DNA of 64,000 nt from Bacillota bacterium. Its GTDB lineage: Bacteria; Bacillota; Clostridia; Lachnospirales; Lachnospiraceae. This document shows positions 1-8,955 of this stretch, piece by piece. Below the pieces are notes generated by a model, which was given only the letters and a program-made list of their open reading frames with translations, had not been told where the DNA came from and did no database searches. Location of the stretch: contig JAEYOQ010000011.1 of NCBI GenBank assembly GCA_023411555.1, forward strand, positions 124,001 through 188,000, given 5' to 3'. Position 1 is the first letter of the stretch. Every line of letters begins with the position of its first letter. Position numbers and translations under genes: made by a program.

Positions 1-207
1 TGGTGGAAGGTGACAGATAAGGACTTTGAACTCGCCTTGGAGCCCTCTTGCTGAACCTAAGTAGGCAGAGCGGGTCATCCCGTTATAGGTGAAATGAGGA
101 CATTGATGAAACATTAAGTCAATGGACTAGAGTGGTACCGCGGATAGTAGTTCAATGATATTTGAACCTCTTCGTCTCTAGATTATGAGATGAAGAGGTT
201 TTTTTAT
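1..207 (+). promoter_or_regulatory. Leucine T-box leader of leuS (5' end outside window)
   Basis: This is a tRNA-sensing leader that lets transcription reach leuS when uncharged tRNA-Leu builds up. The conserved T-box core AGAGTGGTACCGCGGA lies at 129-144. It is followed by an intrinsic terminator, with arms at 165-178 and 187-200 and a T-run at 200-206. The stem III-like stretch with GTAGGCAGAGCGGG is near 61-80. A CTC triplet at 31-33 (context GAACTCGCC) is the likely specifier and agrees with leucine. The 5' half of stem I is outside the window, so the specifier call rests on position and context only. Confidence 0.9.
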
Positions 208-284
208 TGTATAGGAAAATTATGCTGTAAGCAGACACATTGATCTTAAGCGGTTTTGATATTATTTTAAGGAGGCTATTAAAG

Positions 285-2699
285 ATGAGTGAGCATTATT
301 CACCGAGTTATGTGGAGAAAAAATGGCAGGAGCTGTGGGAGAAGGAGCAGGCCTTTAAGGTGGGCACCGATAAATCTAAGCCTAAGTTTTATGCGTTGGT
401 AGAATTCCCCTACCCATCAGGGCAGGGCTTACATGTAGGCCATCCGAGACCCTATACGGCTTTGGATATTATTGCAAGAAAGAGAAGAATGGAGGGCTAT
501 AACGTATTATATCCCATGGGTTGGGACGCTTTTGGTCTTCCGACAGAGAACTATGCAATTAAGAACCATATCCATCCTAAGATTGTTACCAAGAAGAATG
601 TGGAGCGTTTTACAGAACAGTTGAAGGCTCTCGGCTATTCCTTCGACTGGGACAGGGAGATTAATACGACAGATCCAAATTATTATAAATGGACCCAGTG
701 GATTTTCCTGCAGTTGTTCAAGAAGGGCTTGGCTTACAAGACGGAGATGCCGATAAATTGGTGTACCTCCTGTAAGGTAGGTCTTGCCAACGAGGAGGTT
801 GTTGGTGGTGCCTGTGAACGCTGCGGCGGTGAGGTTGTACGTAAGGTTAAAAGTCAATGGATGCTGAAGATCACAGAATATGCGGATAAGCTTATTGATG
901 ATCTTGATATGGTTAACTATATTGATAAGATTAAGGTATCTCAGGTGAATTGGATTGGCCGTTCGGTTGGAGCTGAAGTGGACTTTAAGATATCCGGAAA
1001 GGAAGACAGCCTGAGAGTATTTACCACACGACCGGATACACTCTTTGGAGCAACCTATATGGTTATCTCTCCGGAGCATCCTCTGATCGATAAATATAAG
1101 GACGAGTTACAGAATTACGAGGAATTAATCAGCTACCGCGAGCAGGCTGCAAAGAAGTCTGATTTTGAGAGAACAGAGCTGGTGAAAGAGAAGACTGGTG
1201 TTCAGATAGGTGGTCTTAAAGCAATCAATCCAGTGAATGGTACTGAAATTCCAATCTGGGTTTCCGACTATGTGTTGATGACTTATGGAACCGGAGCGAT
1301 CATGGCAGTACCGGGACATGATGAGAGAGACTGGGATTTTGCTAAGAAATTCAACCTTCCGATTATTGAGGTCGTTGCCGGAGGCAATGTAGAGGAAGCT
1401 GCTTATACCAATACCAGTACCGGCAAACTGGTTAACTCGGACTTCTTAAACGGTCTTGAGGTCGCTGATGCAAAACAGAAGATCTTAGAGTGGTTACAAG
1501 AAAAGCAAATCGGCGCGAAGAAGGTTAACTACAAGCTTCGTGACTGGGTATTCTCTCGCCAGAGATATTGGGGAGAGCCTATTCCGATTGTTCATTGTGA
1601 AAAATGCGGTTATGTTCCGATTCCTGAAAGCGAGCTTCCCTTGATGCTTCCAGATGTGGAAAGCTATGAACCTACGGATAATGGAGAATCGCCCTTAGCT
1701 CCCATGACAGATTGGGTTGAGACTACCTGCCCCTGCTGTGGTGGCAAAGCTAAGAGGGAGACTGATACCATGCCTCAATGGGCTGGTTCTTCCTGGTACT
1801 TCTTAAGATATATTGATCCTCATAATATGGATGCTTTTGCAGCCAAGGAGGAATTAGACTATTGGATGCCTGTTGACTGGTACAACGGAGGAATGGAGCA
1901 TACTACACTTCACCTTCTGTATTCCCGCTTCTGGTATAAGTTCCTTTTTGATCAGGGTCTGGTGAATACTCCCGAGCCTTATGCCAAGAGAACTAGTCAT
2001 GGTATGATTCTAGGTGAGAATGGCGAGAAGATGTCTAAGTCCAGAGGAAATGTCGTTAATCCGGATGAAATTATCAATGAGTTTGGTGCAGATACTCTCC
2101 GTACCTATGAGATGTTTATCGGTGCCTTTGATTTAAGTGCTTCCTGGTCCAATGAAGGTGTAAAGGGCTGCCGTCGTTTCATTGACCGTGTATGGAAGTT
2201 GAAGGATTCTGTTACCGCAGAAGAAGGCTATTCTGCTGGCTTAGAGACTAAGATGCATCAGACCATAAAGAAAGTAAGTCTTGACTATGAGAGCATGAAG
2301 TATAATACTGCAATTGCTGCAATGATGTCGCTGGTGAATGAGTTCTATAAAGCTGGTTCAGTAACTAAGGACGAATTCAAGACCTTATTAATCCTGTTGA
2401 ATCCAGTGGCACCTCATATCACTGAGGAATTATGGCAGTTAATCGGTGAGGAGTCTAGAGTATATCAGCAGTCATGGCCGATATACGATGAGAGTAAGAC
2501 AATTGAGGATACTGTTGAGATAGCTGTCCAGATTAATGGTAAGGTTAAGGCTAATCTGAATATTGCTTTAAATGAGAAGCAGGACGAGGTTCAGCCAAAG
2601 GCCATGGAGCTTCCGGCGATAGTAGCTGCCATAGAGGGTAAGACAGTTGTTAAGGTGATCTATGTACCAAATAGAATCCTGAATATCGTAGTCAAATAA
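285..2699 (+). CDS. leuS: Leucyl-tRNA synthetase
   Basis: This cytoplasmic class I synthetase charges tRNA-Leu. The product is 804 residues, the normal bacterial length. The HIGH signature reads HVGH (residues 50-53) and the KMSKS loop is at 582-586. The CP1 editing domain carries TTRPDTLFGATY and the GTGAIMAVPGHDERD loop. Zinc-type Cys pairs (CTSC/CERC and CEKC/CPCC) are present. An in-frame start exists at 240, but AAGGAGG at 268-274 fits the ATG at 285 and gives the usual MSEHY start. The gene is controlled by the leucine T-box just upstream. Confidence 0.97.
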   Translation: MSEHYSPSYVEKKWQELWEKEQAFKVGTDKSKPKFYALVEFPYPSGQGLHVGHPRPYTALDIIARKRRMEGYNVLYPMGWDAFGLPTENYAIKNHIHPKIVTKKNVERFTEQLKALGYSFDWDREINTTDPNYYKWTQWIFLQLFKKGLAYKTEMPINWCTSCKVGLANEEVVGGACERCGGEVVRKVKSQWMLKITEYADKLIDDLDMVNYIDKIKVSQVNWIGRSVGAEVDFKISGKEDSLRVFTTRPDTLFGATYMVISPEHPLIDKYKDELQNYEELISYREQAAKKSDFERTELVKEKTGVQIGGLKAINPVNGTEIPIWVSDYVLMTYGTGAIMAVPGHDERDWDFAKKFNLPIIEVVAGGNVEEAAYTNTSTGKLVNSDFLNGLEVADAKQKILEWLQEKQIGAKKVNYKLRDWVFSRQRYWGEPIPIVHCEKCGYVPIPESELPLMLPDVESYEPTDNGESPLAPMTDWVETTCPCCGGKAKRETDTMPQWAGSSWYFLRYIDPHNMDAFAAKEELDYWMPVDWYNGGMEHTTLHLLYSRFWYKFLFDQGLVNTPEPYAKRTSHGMILGENGEKMSKSRGNVVNPDEIINEFGADTLRTYEMFIGAFDLSASWSNEGVKGCRRFIDRVWKLKDSVTAEEGYSAGLETKMHQTIKKVSLDYESMKYNTAIAAMMSLVNEFYKAGSVTKDEFKTLLILLNPVAPHITEELWQLIGEESRVYQQSWPIYDESKTIEDTVEIAVQINGKVKANLNIALNEKQDEVQPKAMELPAIVAAIEGKTVVKVIYVPNRILNIVVK

Positions 2700-2791
2700 T
2701 TCAGGTCCAAGAGGATCGACGAGGATATTTATTATAGGAAACTGCAAAAATACCTTAATATAAGGGTAGCAAATACAATACGAGCTATCAC

Positions 2792-2843
2792 ATGACAGAG
2801 AATACCGCCCTATGGAATAAGTAGGGCGGTATTTCCTGTCATA
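2792..2843. terminator. Long hairpin downstream of leuS
   Basis: The arms (ATGACAG..ATACCGCCCTA and its near-complement) form about 20 pairs with two mismatches and a short A-rich loop. There is no good T-run on either side. It lies between the leuS end and the convergent yqeY and probably serves as a bidirectional terminator. Confidence 0.55.
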
Positions 2844-2850
2844 CAAAAAT

Positions 2851-2949
2851 AAGGGGCTGTTTCATAATATAAACTTACACTGTTGGAAAGGACAGCATGC
2901 ATGCTATTCTTTCCTACAGTGATTCTATACGTTATGAAGCAGCCTCCTT
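2851..2949. repeat. 99-bp nested inverted-repeat element (MITE-like)
   Basis: The outer ends are AAGGGGCTGTTTCATAAT (2851-2868) and its imperfect complement ending at 2949. Inside is a second near-palindrome, CACTGTTGGAAAGGACAGCATGCATGC and its partner (about 2879-2922). Similar ends and a similar core recur at 33269-33524, and similar ends at 55584-55655. No coding capacity is seen. Confidence 0.55.
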
Positions 2950-2980
2950 ATGCTATACCTAAAAGCTTTGTAAAACAAAA

Positions 2981-3418
2981 TCAATTACACAATTTACCGA
3001 CTACCTCGTTGATTAATTTGCCGTCTGCTTTTCCCTTAAGGTCTGCCATAACGCCTTTCATAATCATACCCTTATTCTTGGTAGCCAATAGGTCAGCGTA
3101 TTTTTCAGTGATAAAGCTTCTGATTTCTTCTTCAGACATCATAGCAGGTGCGTATTCCTTGATGATGTCATAGGTTGCCTTATAGCTGGCCTTAAGTTCA
3201 GCTCTTTCATCAGGGCAGGTCTCTAATTGCTCCTTCACCAGCTTCATCTCTTTTAAGATTGCCCGGTCTACTAATTCTTCCTGAATATTTTCACGACAGC
3301 CTTCATCAATAGCAATTTTCTTGACAGCAGAAATCAAGGACGAAATCGCATCCTTACGAACCTTGTCATGAGCCTTCATTGCTGCAACCATATCTTTTTG
3401 TAATTGTTCCATTTGCAT
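2981..3418 (-). CDS. yqeY: GatB/YqeY family protein
   Basis: This 145-residue protein matches the YqeY family, which resembles the tRNA-binding tail domain of GatB. Its exact role is not settled; a link to tRNA-dependent amidation is inferred from that domain only. The sequence shows the typical start MEQLQKDMVAAMKAHDKVRKD, the central EEELVDRAI-type helix and a C-terminal KGKADGKLINEVVGK segment. The start at 3418 has AAGGAGG eight bases upstream; a second Met two codons later is possible. It is convergent with leuS and transcribed alone. Confidence 0.9.
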   Translation of the reverse strand: MQMEQLQKDMVAAMKAHDKVRKDAISSLISAVKKIAIDEGCRENIQEELVDRAILKEMKLVKEQLETCPDERAELKASYKATYDIIKEYAPAMMSEEEIRSFITEKYADLLATKNKGMIMKGVMADLKGKADGKLINEVVGKLCN

Positions 3419-3649
3419 ATTAATTTACCTCCTTGAACGTAACTTTCACTCTTAAACAAACGAAAGAGGGGAATATATTCTACCGGATAATATTATATGG
3501 TATGAAAGACCTACATTCAAGTTAAATAATTGTGAAACAACCCATTTGTCGTATTAAAGCTGGGATATGAACCATTACTGGCTCAATCCGTAGCCTTTGC
3601 AGTATCCCATAACAACAAAGCTGAAGGGACTGTGACTTAAAAAAGTTGC

Positions 3650-4921
3650 TTAATATAAGGATAGATCTGATTCCTTTGGAACAATAAGGATGCGGGTAGA
3701 GCTGTCTACCTCCTTAACAAGGGTTTTCATGTGATCTTCCGGAATGGCAATACCGCCGGAGGTAAAGCCGGAACCATTATAGCAATGAAGGAAGATGGCA
3801 CTGCCCAGACCTGGGGTATTATCAGGGTTATAATTAATATTTAATACATAATTAAAGGAGGGATTATGATCAACCAGGTGTTCCGTTGTATAATTGCCTG
3901 GTGTATCGGTTGAGTTCACCCAGGTATTATAATACGGACTGTTAATATCATTTATCCAATAATCATACTCTGTTATTCTTCGATAATTTAAGAAGGCACC
4001 CGGATCGGTTTTTAGACCGAAGGCAAGCGTAAAGGAATAGAGTCCGGCAGGAGTTTTATTGTCACCCTCCCGCTTATGGTAAGTAATACCTTCTAAACCA
4101 CAATCACCGTCTACAGTGAATATCTGAACCCATTGTCCATTCTGATCTTTCCTGTGATAGGAAACGATACAATTCGAGCTGCCCGAACCAATTACACAGA
4201 CCAACTTATCAAGGTCCTTCCCTAGGGATAAGGTTTCGACAAAGCTATAGTCACCTGTAACAGTGGGGGTGTTATCCTCTGCATCGGTCGTATCTGGATC
4301 AGGGGTCGGAGCAGGTGTTATAATAACCTCAGCTTCCTCCTCAGATGGCATCGAAGGCTCTTCTGAAGGTGTTTGAATCGGGGTAGGAGCGAAAGTAGGA
4401 GTAGGTGTAGAAGAAGGAGTAGGGGTAGGTGTAGAAGTAGGAGTAGCAGTAGGTTTATCAGTAACAGTGGGGGGTTCCTCCTTCGTTGTTAGGTAAGCAG
4501 ACGAGATATAACAGGCCAAATTATTGTATTCTACCTTACTCCATTCCTTACCGATCCCAATCCGCTTTATGGCATCTCCGGTTTTCAGGATAGCGATGAC
4601 ATTATTGGCTTTGGTGGTATAATGTGATCTGATTTTTACGTTGGTAGTCGCATACACAGTCTCTTCAACCTCTTTGAAATTCTCCTCTAAAACCGTTTCC
4701 TCCTCAGGAATGGCTGTAGCCTCAGGCTGAGAGGTCTCAATTTCCTCATTGAAGACTTCCTGAGAATCTAAGATATGATTATCCTTTGTAGAGGCATTTT
4801 GGTTATGGAAGGTGTCATGATTCATGGGTATCATAACAGCCTCCCCTTTGCAGGCAGTCAAGCTAAAGCATAGCAGCAAAATCCATAGTAAGGTAAATAG
4901 TATGTTTTTGATTCTTGCCAC
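3650..4921 (-). CDS. L,D-transpeptidase (YkuD)-like lipoprotein with SH3 domain, catalytic Cys missing
   Basis: This is a probable surface lipoprotein of 423 residues. The lipobox LTAC places the lipidated Cys at residue 24. A bacterial SH3-like domain (about 90-148, VYATTNVKIRSHYTTKANN) is followed by a Pro/Thr spacer (about 155-200) and a C-terminal domain (about 225-415) that looks like the YkuD/ErfK cell-wall cross-linking fold. The domain keeps His379 in IFLHC. Where the family has a Gly-Cys catalytic motif, this protein reads TSGGIAIP, so Gly390 (codon GGT, 3752-3754) replaces the nucleophile. It may be a non-catalytic wall-binding protein or a recently inactivated enzyme. The gene is single and divergent from the KamA-like gene. 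Confidence 0.75.
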   Translation of the reverse strand: MARIKNILFTLLWILLLCFSLTACKGEAVMIPMNHDTFHNQNASTKDNHILDSQEVFNEEIETSQPEATAIPEEETVLEENFKEVEETVYATTNVKIRSHYTTKANNVIAILKTGDAIKRIGIGKEWSKVEYNNLACYISSAYLTTKEEPPTVTDKPTATPTSTPTPTPSSTPTPTFAPTPIQTPSEEPSMPSEEEAEVIITPAPTPDPDTTDAEDNTPTVTGDYSFVETLSLGKDLDKLVCVIGSGSSNCIVSYHRKDQNGQWVQIFTVDGDCGLEGITYHKREGDNKTPAGLYSFTLAFGLKTDPGAFLNYRRITEYDYWINDINSPYYNTWVNSTDTPGNYTTEHLVDHNPSFNYVLNINYNPDNTPGLGSAIFLHCYNGSGFTSGGIAIPEDHMKTLVKEVDSSTRILIVPKESDLSLY

Positions 4922-4987
4922 TGGATCCCCTCCTTCTTTTGTTATTTATCAGATATCATAATATAGAAAAATGAGTTATATTTACAT

Positions 4988-5007
4988 TTTACAATACTTA
5001 TTGTAAA
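4988..5007. promoter_or_regulatory. Perfect 9-2-9 palindrome, candidate operator
   Basis: TTTACAATA and its exact complement TATTGTAAA are separated by two bases. The site lies in the 249-bp region between the divergent transpeptidase-like and KamA-like genes. No regulator gene is adjacent, so the binding factor is unknown. Confidence 0.4.
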
Positions 5008-5084
5008 AGATAAACAGTTATTCCAATATAATTAAGTAATTATTGCCGAAAATATAATTATTGGACATAAAAAACTGGTGAAAA

Positions 5085-5113
5085 TTGACAACTATACTTC
5101 AAAATGTTAAAAT
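5085..5113 (+). promoter_or_regulatory. Sigma-A promoter of the KamA-like gene
   Basis: TTGACA (5085-5090) and TAAAAT (5108-5113) are separated by 17 bases, upstream of the AAGGAGG/ATG at 5171. Confidence 0.7.
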
Positions 5114-5170
5114 GATACTGAAACTCGTGGTTGCTGTATATATCTGAACATTTTCTTAAGGAGGTAATCA

Positions 5171-6268
5171 ATGAATTGGGAAAGTGAATTAGCAAAGAAT
5201 ATAACAACAGTGGAGGAACTTGTAGAAGGTTTAGGAGCAATATTCACAGAAGAGGAGCAGGAAGTATTAAGTAATCTGATCGAGATGTATCCGATGTCAA
5301 TTACCCGTTATTATTTATCTTTGATTGATAAAGATAACAGGAATGACCCGATCCGAAAGATGTGCATTCCGTCTGTACTAGAGTCAGATCTCATAGGAAG
5401 TCTTGATACGAGTGGAGAAGCAGACAACACGGTAGAGGTTGGCTTACAGCATAAATACAAGCAGACAGGGCTTCTGCTATCAACCAATCAATGTGCCATG
5501 TACTGCAGGCATTGCTTTAGAAAACGTCTGGTTGGACTTGATAGTAGTGAAATTGGCCGCCATAAGAAAGAAATTATGAAATACCTTTGTGAGCACACGG
5601 AGATTAACAACGTACTAATCTCCGGTGGAGATGCACTATTAAACAATAATACAAGTATAAGAAGTTATCTTGCTGATTTATCGGAGCTTAAGCATCTGGA
5701 TTATATCCGTTTTGGAACCAGAGTACCTGTTACTTTTCCTATGAGAATTTATGAGGATACAGAGTTGATAGAGCTCCTTAGGGAGTTTAATAAAAAGAAG
5801 CAAATTTATATTGTCACACACTTTAATCATCCGAGAGAATTGACGAAAGAGGCCAGAAAAGCAATTAAAGCTTTAATTGATTGCGGTATCATAATTAAGA
5901 ATCAAACAGTACTGTTAAGAGGGGTTAATGATAGCGGTGAGTTGCTTGGTAAGTTAATGAATGAGCTTACAGGTTGGGGAATAAATCCCTATTATATATT
6001 TCAGTGTCGACCGGTCAGCGGTGTAAAGAACCAATTCCAGGTTCCCTTACATAAGGGTTATCAAATTGTTGAGGAAGCGAAAGCGAAAATGAGTGGAATT
6101 GGAAAATCCTTTCGTTATGTTCTGTCAAATCAGCAGGGTAAAATTGAGATTCTTGGCAGTGCTCATAATAATATGATGCTTTTTAAATTCCATGAAGCGA
6201 AGGACGCTAGTAATCAGGGAAGATTATTTTCATTAAAAATTGAGGATAATCAATGTTGGGTAGACTAA
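5171..6268 (+). CDS. KamA family radical SAM protein (lysine 2,3-aminomutase-like)
   Basis: This 365-residue radical SAM protein belongs to the lysine 2,3-aminomutase-related family, which moves amino groups with a SAM-derived radical and PLP. The iron-sulfur motif is CAMYCRHC (Cys108, Cys112, Cys115). ISGGDALL supplies the GGD-type SAM-contact segment, and RFGTRVPVTFPMRI matches the family. It is shorter than classical aminomutases (about 415), and the C-terminal PLP-lysine segment reads SNQQGK rather than a clear GGGK-type motif, so the substrate and even full aminomutase activity are uncertain. EpmB-like action on EF-P is an alternative; no EF-P gene is nearby. TAAGGAGGT at 5158-5166 fixes the start. 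Confidence 0.8.
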   Translation: MNWESELAKNITTVEELVEGLGAIFTEEEQEVLSNLIEMYPMSITRYYLSLIDKDNRNDPIRKMCIPSVLESDLIGSLDTSGEADNTVEVGLQHKYKQTGLLLSTNQCAMYCRHCFRKRLVGLDSSEIGRHKKEIMKYLCEHTEINNVLISGGDALLNNNTSIRSYLADLSELKHLDYIRFGTRVPVTFPMRIYEDTELIELLREFNKKKQIYIVTHFNHPRELTKEARKAIKALIDCGIIIKNQTVLLRGVNDSGELLGKLMNELTGWGINPYYIFQCRPVSGVKNQFQVPLHKGYQIVEEAKAKMSGIGKSFRYVLSNQQGKIEILGSAHNNMMLFKFHEAKDASNQGRLFSLKIEDNQCWVD

Positions 6269-6379
6269 GCTAATGGATTATAATGGCATGATAGCCCATA
6301 TATAACCGCTTACTTTATGCAAAAAAGGAGGGTGTAAGAAACCTCGATGGCATAAAACGATGGGATTTAATAATTTATG

Positions 6380-6408
6380 TTGTCTCCTTTACTGAATAAT
6401 GGTAAGAT
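6380..6408 (+). promoter_or_regulatory. Promoter of the DUF3877-type gene
   Basis: TTGTCT (6380-6385) and TAAGAT (6403-6408) with a 17-base spacer, about 40 bases before the start codon. Confidence 0.5.
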
Positions 6409-6446
6409 TAATGGAGTGATATGGGATTTAGAAAGGACAATATTTC

Positions 6447-7508
6447 ATGAATTATGACATGCTTGAAAAAGTAATATGTGATGCTATAAAGGAAGAACAA
6501 ATCAAGTTGGGCTATGAGAAGGAGACAATTCGACTATATTATCCGATGCGTTCACTTGCTCATATTCTGGACGAGACTATTATAGATAACGGAAAGATGG
6601 ATGAGGCTCTGGCTGCCTTTGCAGGTAGGGTAGAGAGTAAGTTAGGTAAGGTTAAGATCAGCCATGACGGTGATCGGTATTGTATTCTGATACCACCGGC
6701 AGGAGCAGCGTATGTACATGAACATTATGGCGACAATCCGTTTCTAGAGGCTTTTATTAATATTATTAGACAACATAACTGTACCTTGGAACAGATACTG
6801 GAGGTATTTCATAGCTTTTCTAGTCAGGTGGTATGTGAGAAGAGTGAAACGGATGAATTTGACTATGTCATATATTTTTTAGATCGGTCGTTTGACGATT
6901 ATCGATACTGTATCAAATTTGACTATGGGCATACCAGCTACCATCGGTTCTCCACAAGGGATTTTGAGCTATTATTAGAGGATAGCCAGATGATTGTCAA
7001 TGAAGAGCAGATGGAGCCATCAAATGAAGAACAGGTAGATCAAACAGATACTGAACAGGAGACACTTGATTTTTCCAAAGAGGAGAAGTATCAGCAGAAT
7101 CTCAAATTAATGAAGGCAATCCGCTGCATGACAGTATGTAATGATAAGCTTGTGATGTATAAGAAGGTTACGAAGCAATTCGCCGCAATGGCTGACTATA
7201 AGGATAGCGCTCAGCTTGTGGAGGAATGTAAGTTACTGGCAAAGGATACTAAGAAGAAGATTAAGAAGAAGATATATAAGAATGCCTTGAATATAAAGAA
7301 TACGGCAAAAAATGCCCAGGATTATAAGAAGGCGGCAGACGAATTTCGTAAAATCTGCGGCTATAAGGATGCGGATGACCTGGCAACTGAGTGTGATACC
7401 TTGATTATTCGAAGTGAAAGACGAGTGATTCGACAGCGTCTACTTTGGTTAGGCCTAATTGGAATTGGTGTAATAGCTGCTATAGTGATTACTCTGATGT
7501 TACTCTAA
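6447..7508 (+). CDS. DUF3877-type protein with C-terminal membrane anchor
   Basis: A 353-residue protein of unknown function. The N-terminal part (about 1-170; KVICDAIKEEQIKLGYEKETIRLYYP) resembles the DUF3877 family found in Lachnospiraceae, assigned here from memory. An acidic linker (about 175-215, rich in Glu/Gln) follows. Next come two short helical repeats containing the tags ADYKDSAQLVEEC and CGYKDADDLATEC, and a Lys-rich helix between them. The C-terminus is a single membrane helix (WLGLIGIGVIAAIVITLMLL). The bulk is likely cytoplasmic and tail-anchored. It has its own promoter and terminator, so it is monocistronic. Confidence 0.7.
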   Translation: MNYDMLEKVICDAIKEEQIKLGYEKETIRLYYPMRSLAHILDETIIDNGKMDEALAAFAGRVESKLGKVKISHDGDRYCILIPPAGAAYVHEHYGDNPFLEAFINIIRQHNCTLEQILEVFHSFSSQVVCEKSETDEFDYVIYFLDRSFDDYRYCIKFDYGHTSYHRFSTRDFELLLEDSQMIVNEEQMEPSNEEQVDQTDTEQETLDFSKEEKYQQNLKLMKAIRCMTVCNDKLVMYKKVTKQFAAMADYKDSAQLVEECKLLAKDTKKKIKKKIYKNALNIKNTAKNAQDYKKAADEFRKICGYKDADDLATECDTLIIRSERRVIRQRLLWLGLIGIGVIAAIVITLMLL

Positions 7509-7530
7509 GCGAGCTGTCTGAGAAGTTCAC

Positions 7531-7573
7531 AGGTCTTTGTCAACCCTTATAGGGATGGCAAAGACCTGTTTTA
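7531..7573 (+). terminator. Intrinsic terminator after the DUF3877-type gene
   Basis: The arms CAGGTCTTTG and CAAAGACCTG enclose a smaller AACCCTTATAGGG hairpin and are followed by TTTT. Confidence 0.8.
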
Positions 7574-7671
7574 TTCATGACAATAGAAAGCTGGTGGGGC
7601 ATGCCTTCTGTTGTCTCATAGGGAAATGCATCCTGTGCAATGAAAGCTTGTACATCTGTTCCTCCAAATTA

Positions 7672-8682
7672 TTATTTCTTTTCTGTCACGGTTACAACAC
7701 ATCGCACCTTAGTTCCGTCTTCACTGGCATACACATATGCCCGGCCCTTCTGCCAGGCAGTAATCATTCCGTCTGAGGTTACGGATAGTATATTCTCATT
7801 ACTGGTGGACCAAGTAACCGGATTGCCGGAGGCCACGGTAGCAATAAGTTTTTCTGTTGAACCTACCGTAAGCTCAAGATTGGTTTTACTTAAGTTAATG
7901 GCAGGTGGCTCCACAATAACCTCGCAGCTTTTTGAGACACCATCGACAGTCGCTGTAATGACGGCAGTTCCATGCTTCACAGCGGTTACCGTCCCGTTCT
8001 CGTCAACCTTGGCTACACTGGATTTGTTGGATTTCCAGGCGGGCTTCACCTTAGAGGATACTGTGGCAGAAAGCTTTGCTGATTGTTTGCGGTATAATTT
8101 AATCTTGGATTGACTTAGATGTATGGTAGGCTTCTTAACAGTAATAATACAAGTCTTAGATGTGCCGTCCGCAGTAGCAGTAATTGTCGTCTCTCCCGGC
8201 TTGATGCCGGTGACAATCCCATTCTCGTCAACTGTGGCAATACTTTTCTTGCTACTCTTCCAGGATACCATAGAGGAATTGGAGGTTGAGGCGGATAATC
8301 GATAGGTGTCACCCCGTTCTATGGATATTCTGGTATTACTGAGGGTCAGACTTGTCTTTTTGACCGTAATCTTGCAGGAGGCCTCCCCATTCTTGATCTT
8401 GGCAGTTATGGTTGCTGTTCCGGCTTTTTTTGCGGTGATTTTACCATAGGTATTCACAGAAGCAATCGTAGAGGAGCTACTTTTCCAGGAAGGCATAGCT
8501 CCATTGGTAGTAATGGCAAGCAAGTATAACTCATCACCGATATTCATGGTGGCCTTATATTGGGATAGGATAACGAATTCAATAGAAGCAGCTTTAGCCA
8601 AATAAGGCTGATTGACGGGTGATAAAAAGAGTAACAGAAGGCAAATCAGAATTGATAGCAGATATTTTTTTGATTTTGGCAT
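7672..8682 (-). CDS. Secreted protein with four Ig-like BIG2 domains
   Basis: A 336-residue secreted or surface protein. The signal peptide is KKYLLSILICLLLLFLSP and the mature chain begins near AKAASIEF. Four BIG2 repeats of about 75-80 residues follow, each with the W(K/S)SS..IA.V...G.ITA...G.ATITA pattern. BIG2 domains usually mediate surface adhesion or act as spacers; no catalytic domain is present. GGAGG is five bases upstream of the ATG at 8682, so an in-frame upstream extension to 8775 was rejected. The gene stands alone, between terminator-like hairpins. Confidence 0.88.
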   Translation of the reverse strand: MPKSKKYLLSILICLLLLFLSPVNQPYLAKAASIEFVILSQYKATMNIGDELYLLAITTNGAMPSWKSSSSTIASVNTYGKITAKKAGTATITAKIKNGEASCKITVKKTSLTLSNTRISIERGDTYRLSASTSNSSMVSWKSSKKSIATVDENGIVTGIKPGETTITATADGTSKTCIITVKKPTIHLSQSKIKLYRKQSAKLSATVSSKVKPAWKSNKSSVAKVDENGTVTAVKHGTAVITATVDGVSKSCEVIVEPPAINLSKTNLELTVGSTEKLIATVASGNPVTWSTSNENILSVTSDGMITAWQKGRAYVYASEDGTKVRCVVTVTEKK

Positions 8683-8855
8683 AGGATCCTCCATTCTATA
8701 ATAGGAGGAACAGATGAATCTAGAACAAGCTTTCTTACATTTTAACATAAAGCAGATATAGAATAAATTGGACAAAACGGAAAAAATAAACAGCTCTATA
8801 GGGTATAATTGCTAAAGCGAGGGAATGGTAGTCAAACCATGATCGTCGCGATAAG

Positions 8856-8886
8856 AGACTGCTGCATAATTACGCAGCAGTCTTTT
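8856..8886. terminator. Hairpin AGACTGCTGC...GCAGCAGTCT with T-run
   Basis: A perfect 10-bp stem with an eight-base loop; TTTT follows on the plus strand and a weaker T-rich stretch on the minus strand. It lies downstream of the minus-strand FGGY kinase and may terminate it. The plus-strand T-run and a TATAAT at 8804-8809 leave open a short plus-strand RNA. Confidence 0.6.
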
Positions 8887-8955
8887 AATGTCAGCAGATT
8901 TAGTAACGAAATTAACTTTGTGATATGGGTCTTGTGACTATCCTATGGTGATACC

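Noticed and set aside
240..284. Longer leuS start at 240
   Set aside because: The 15 extra codons lie between the T-box terminator and a strong AAGGAGG site, and the extension is not typical of the family.
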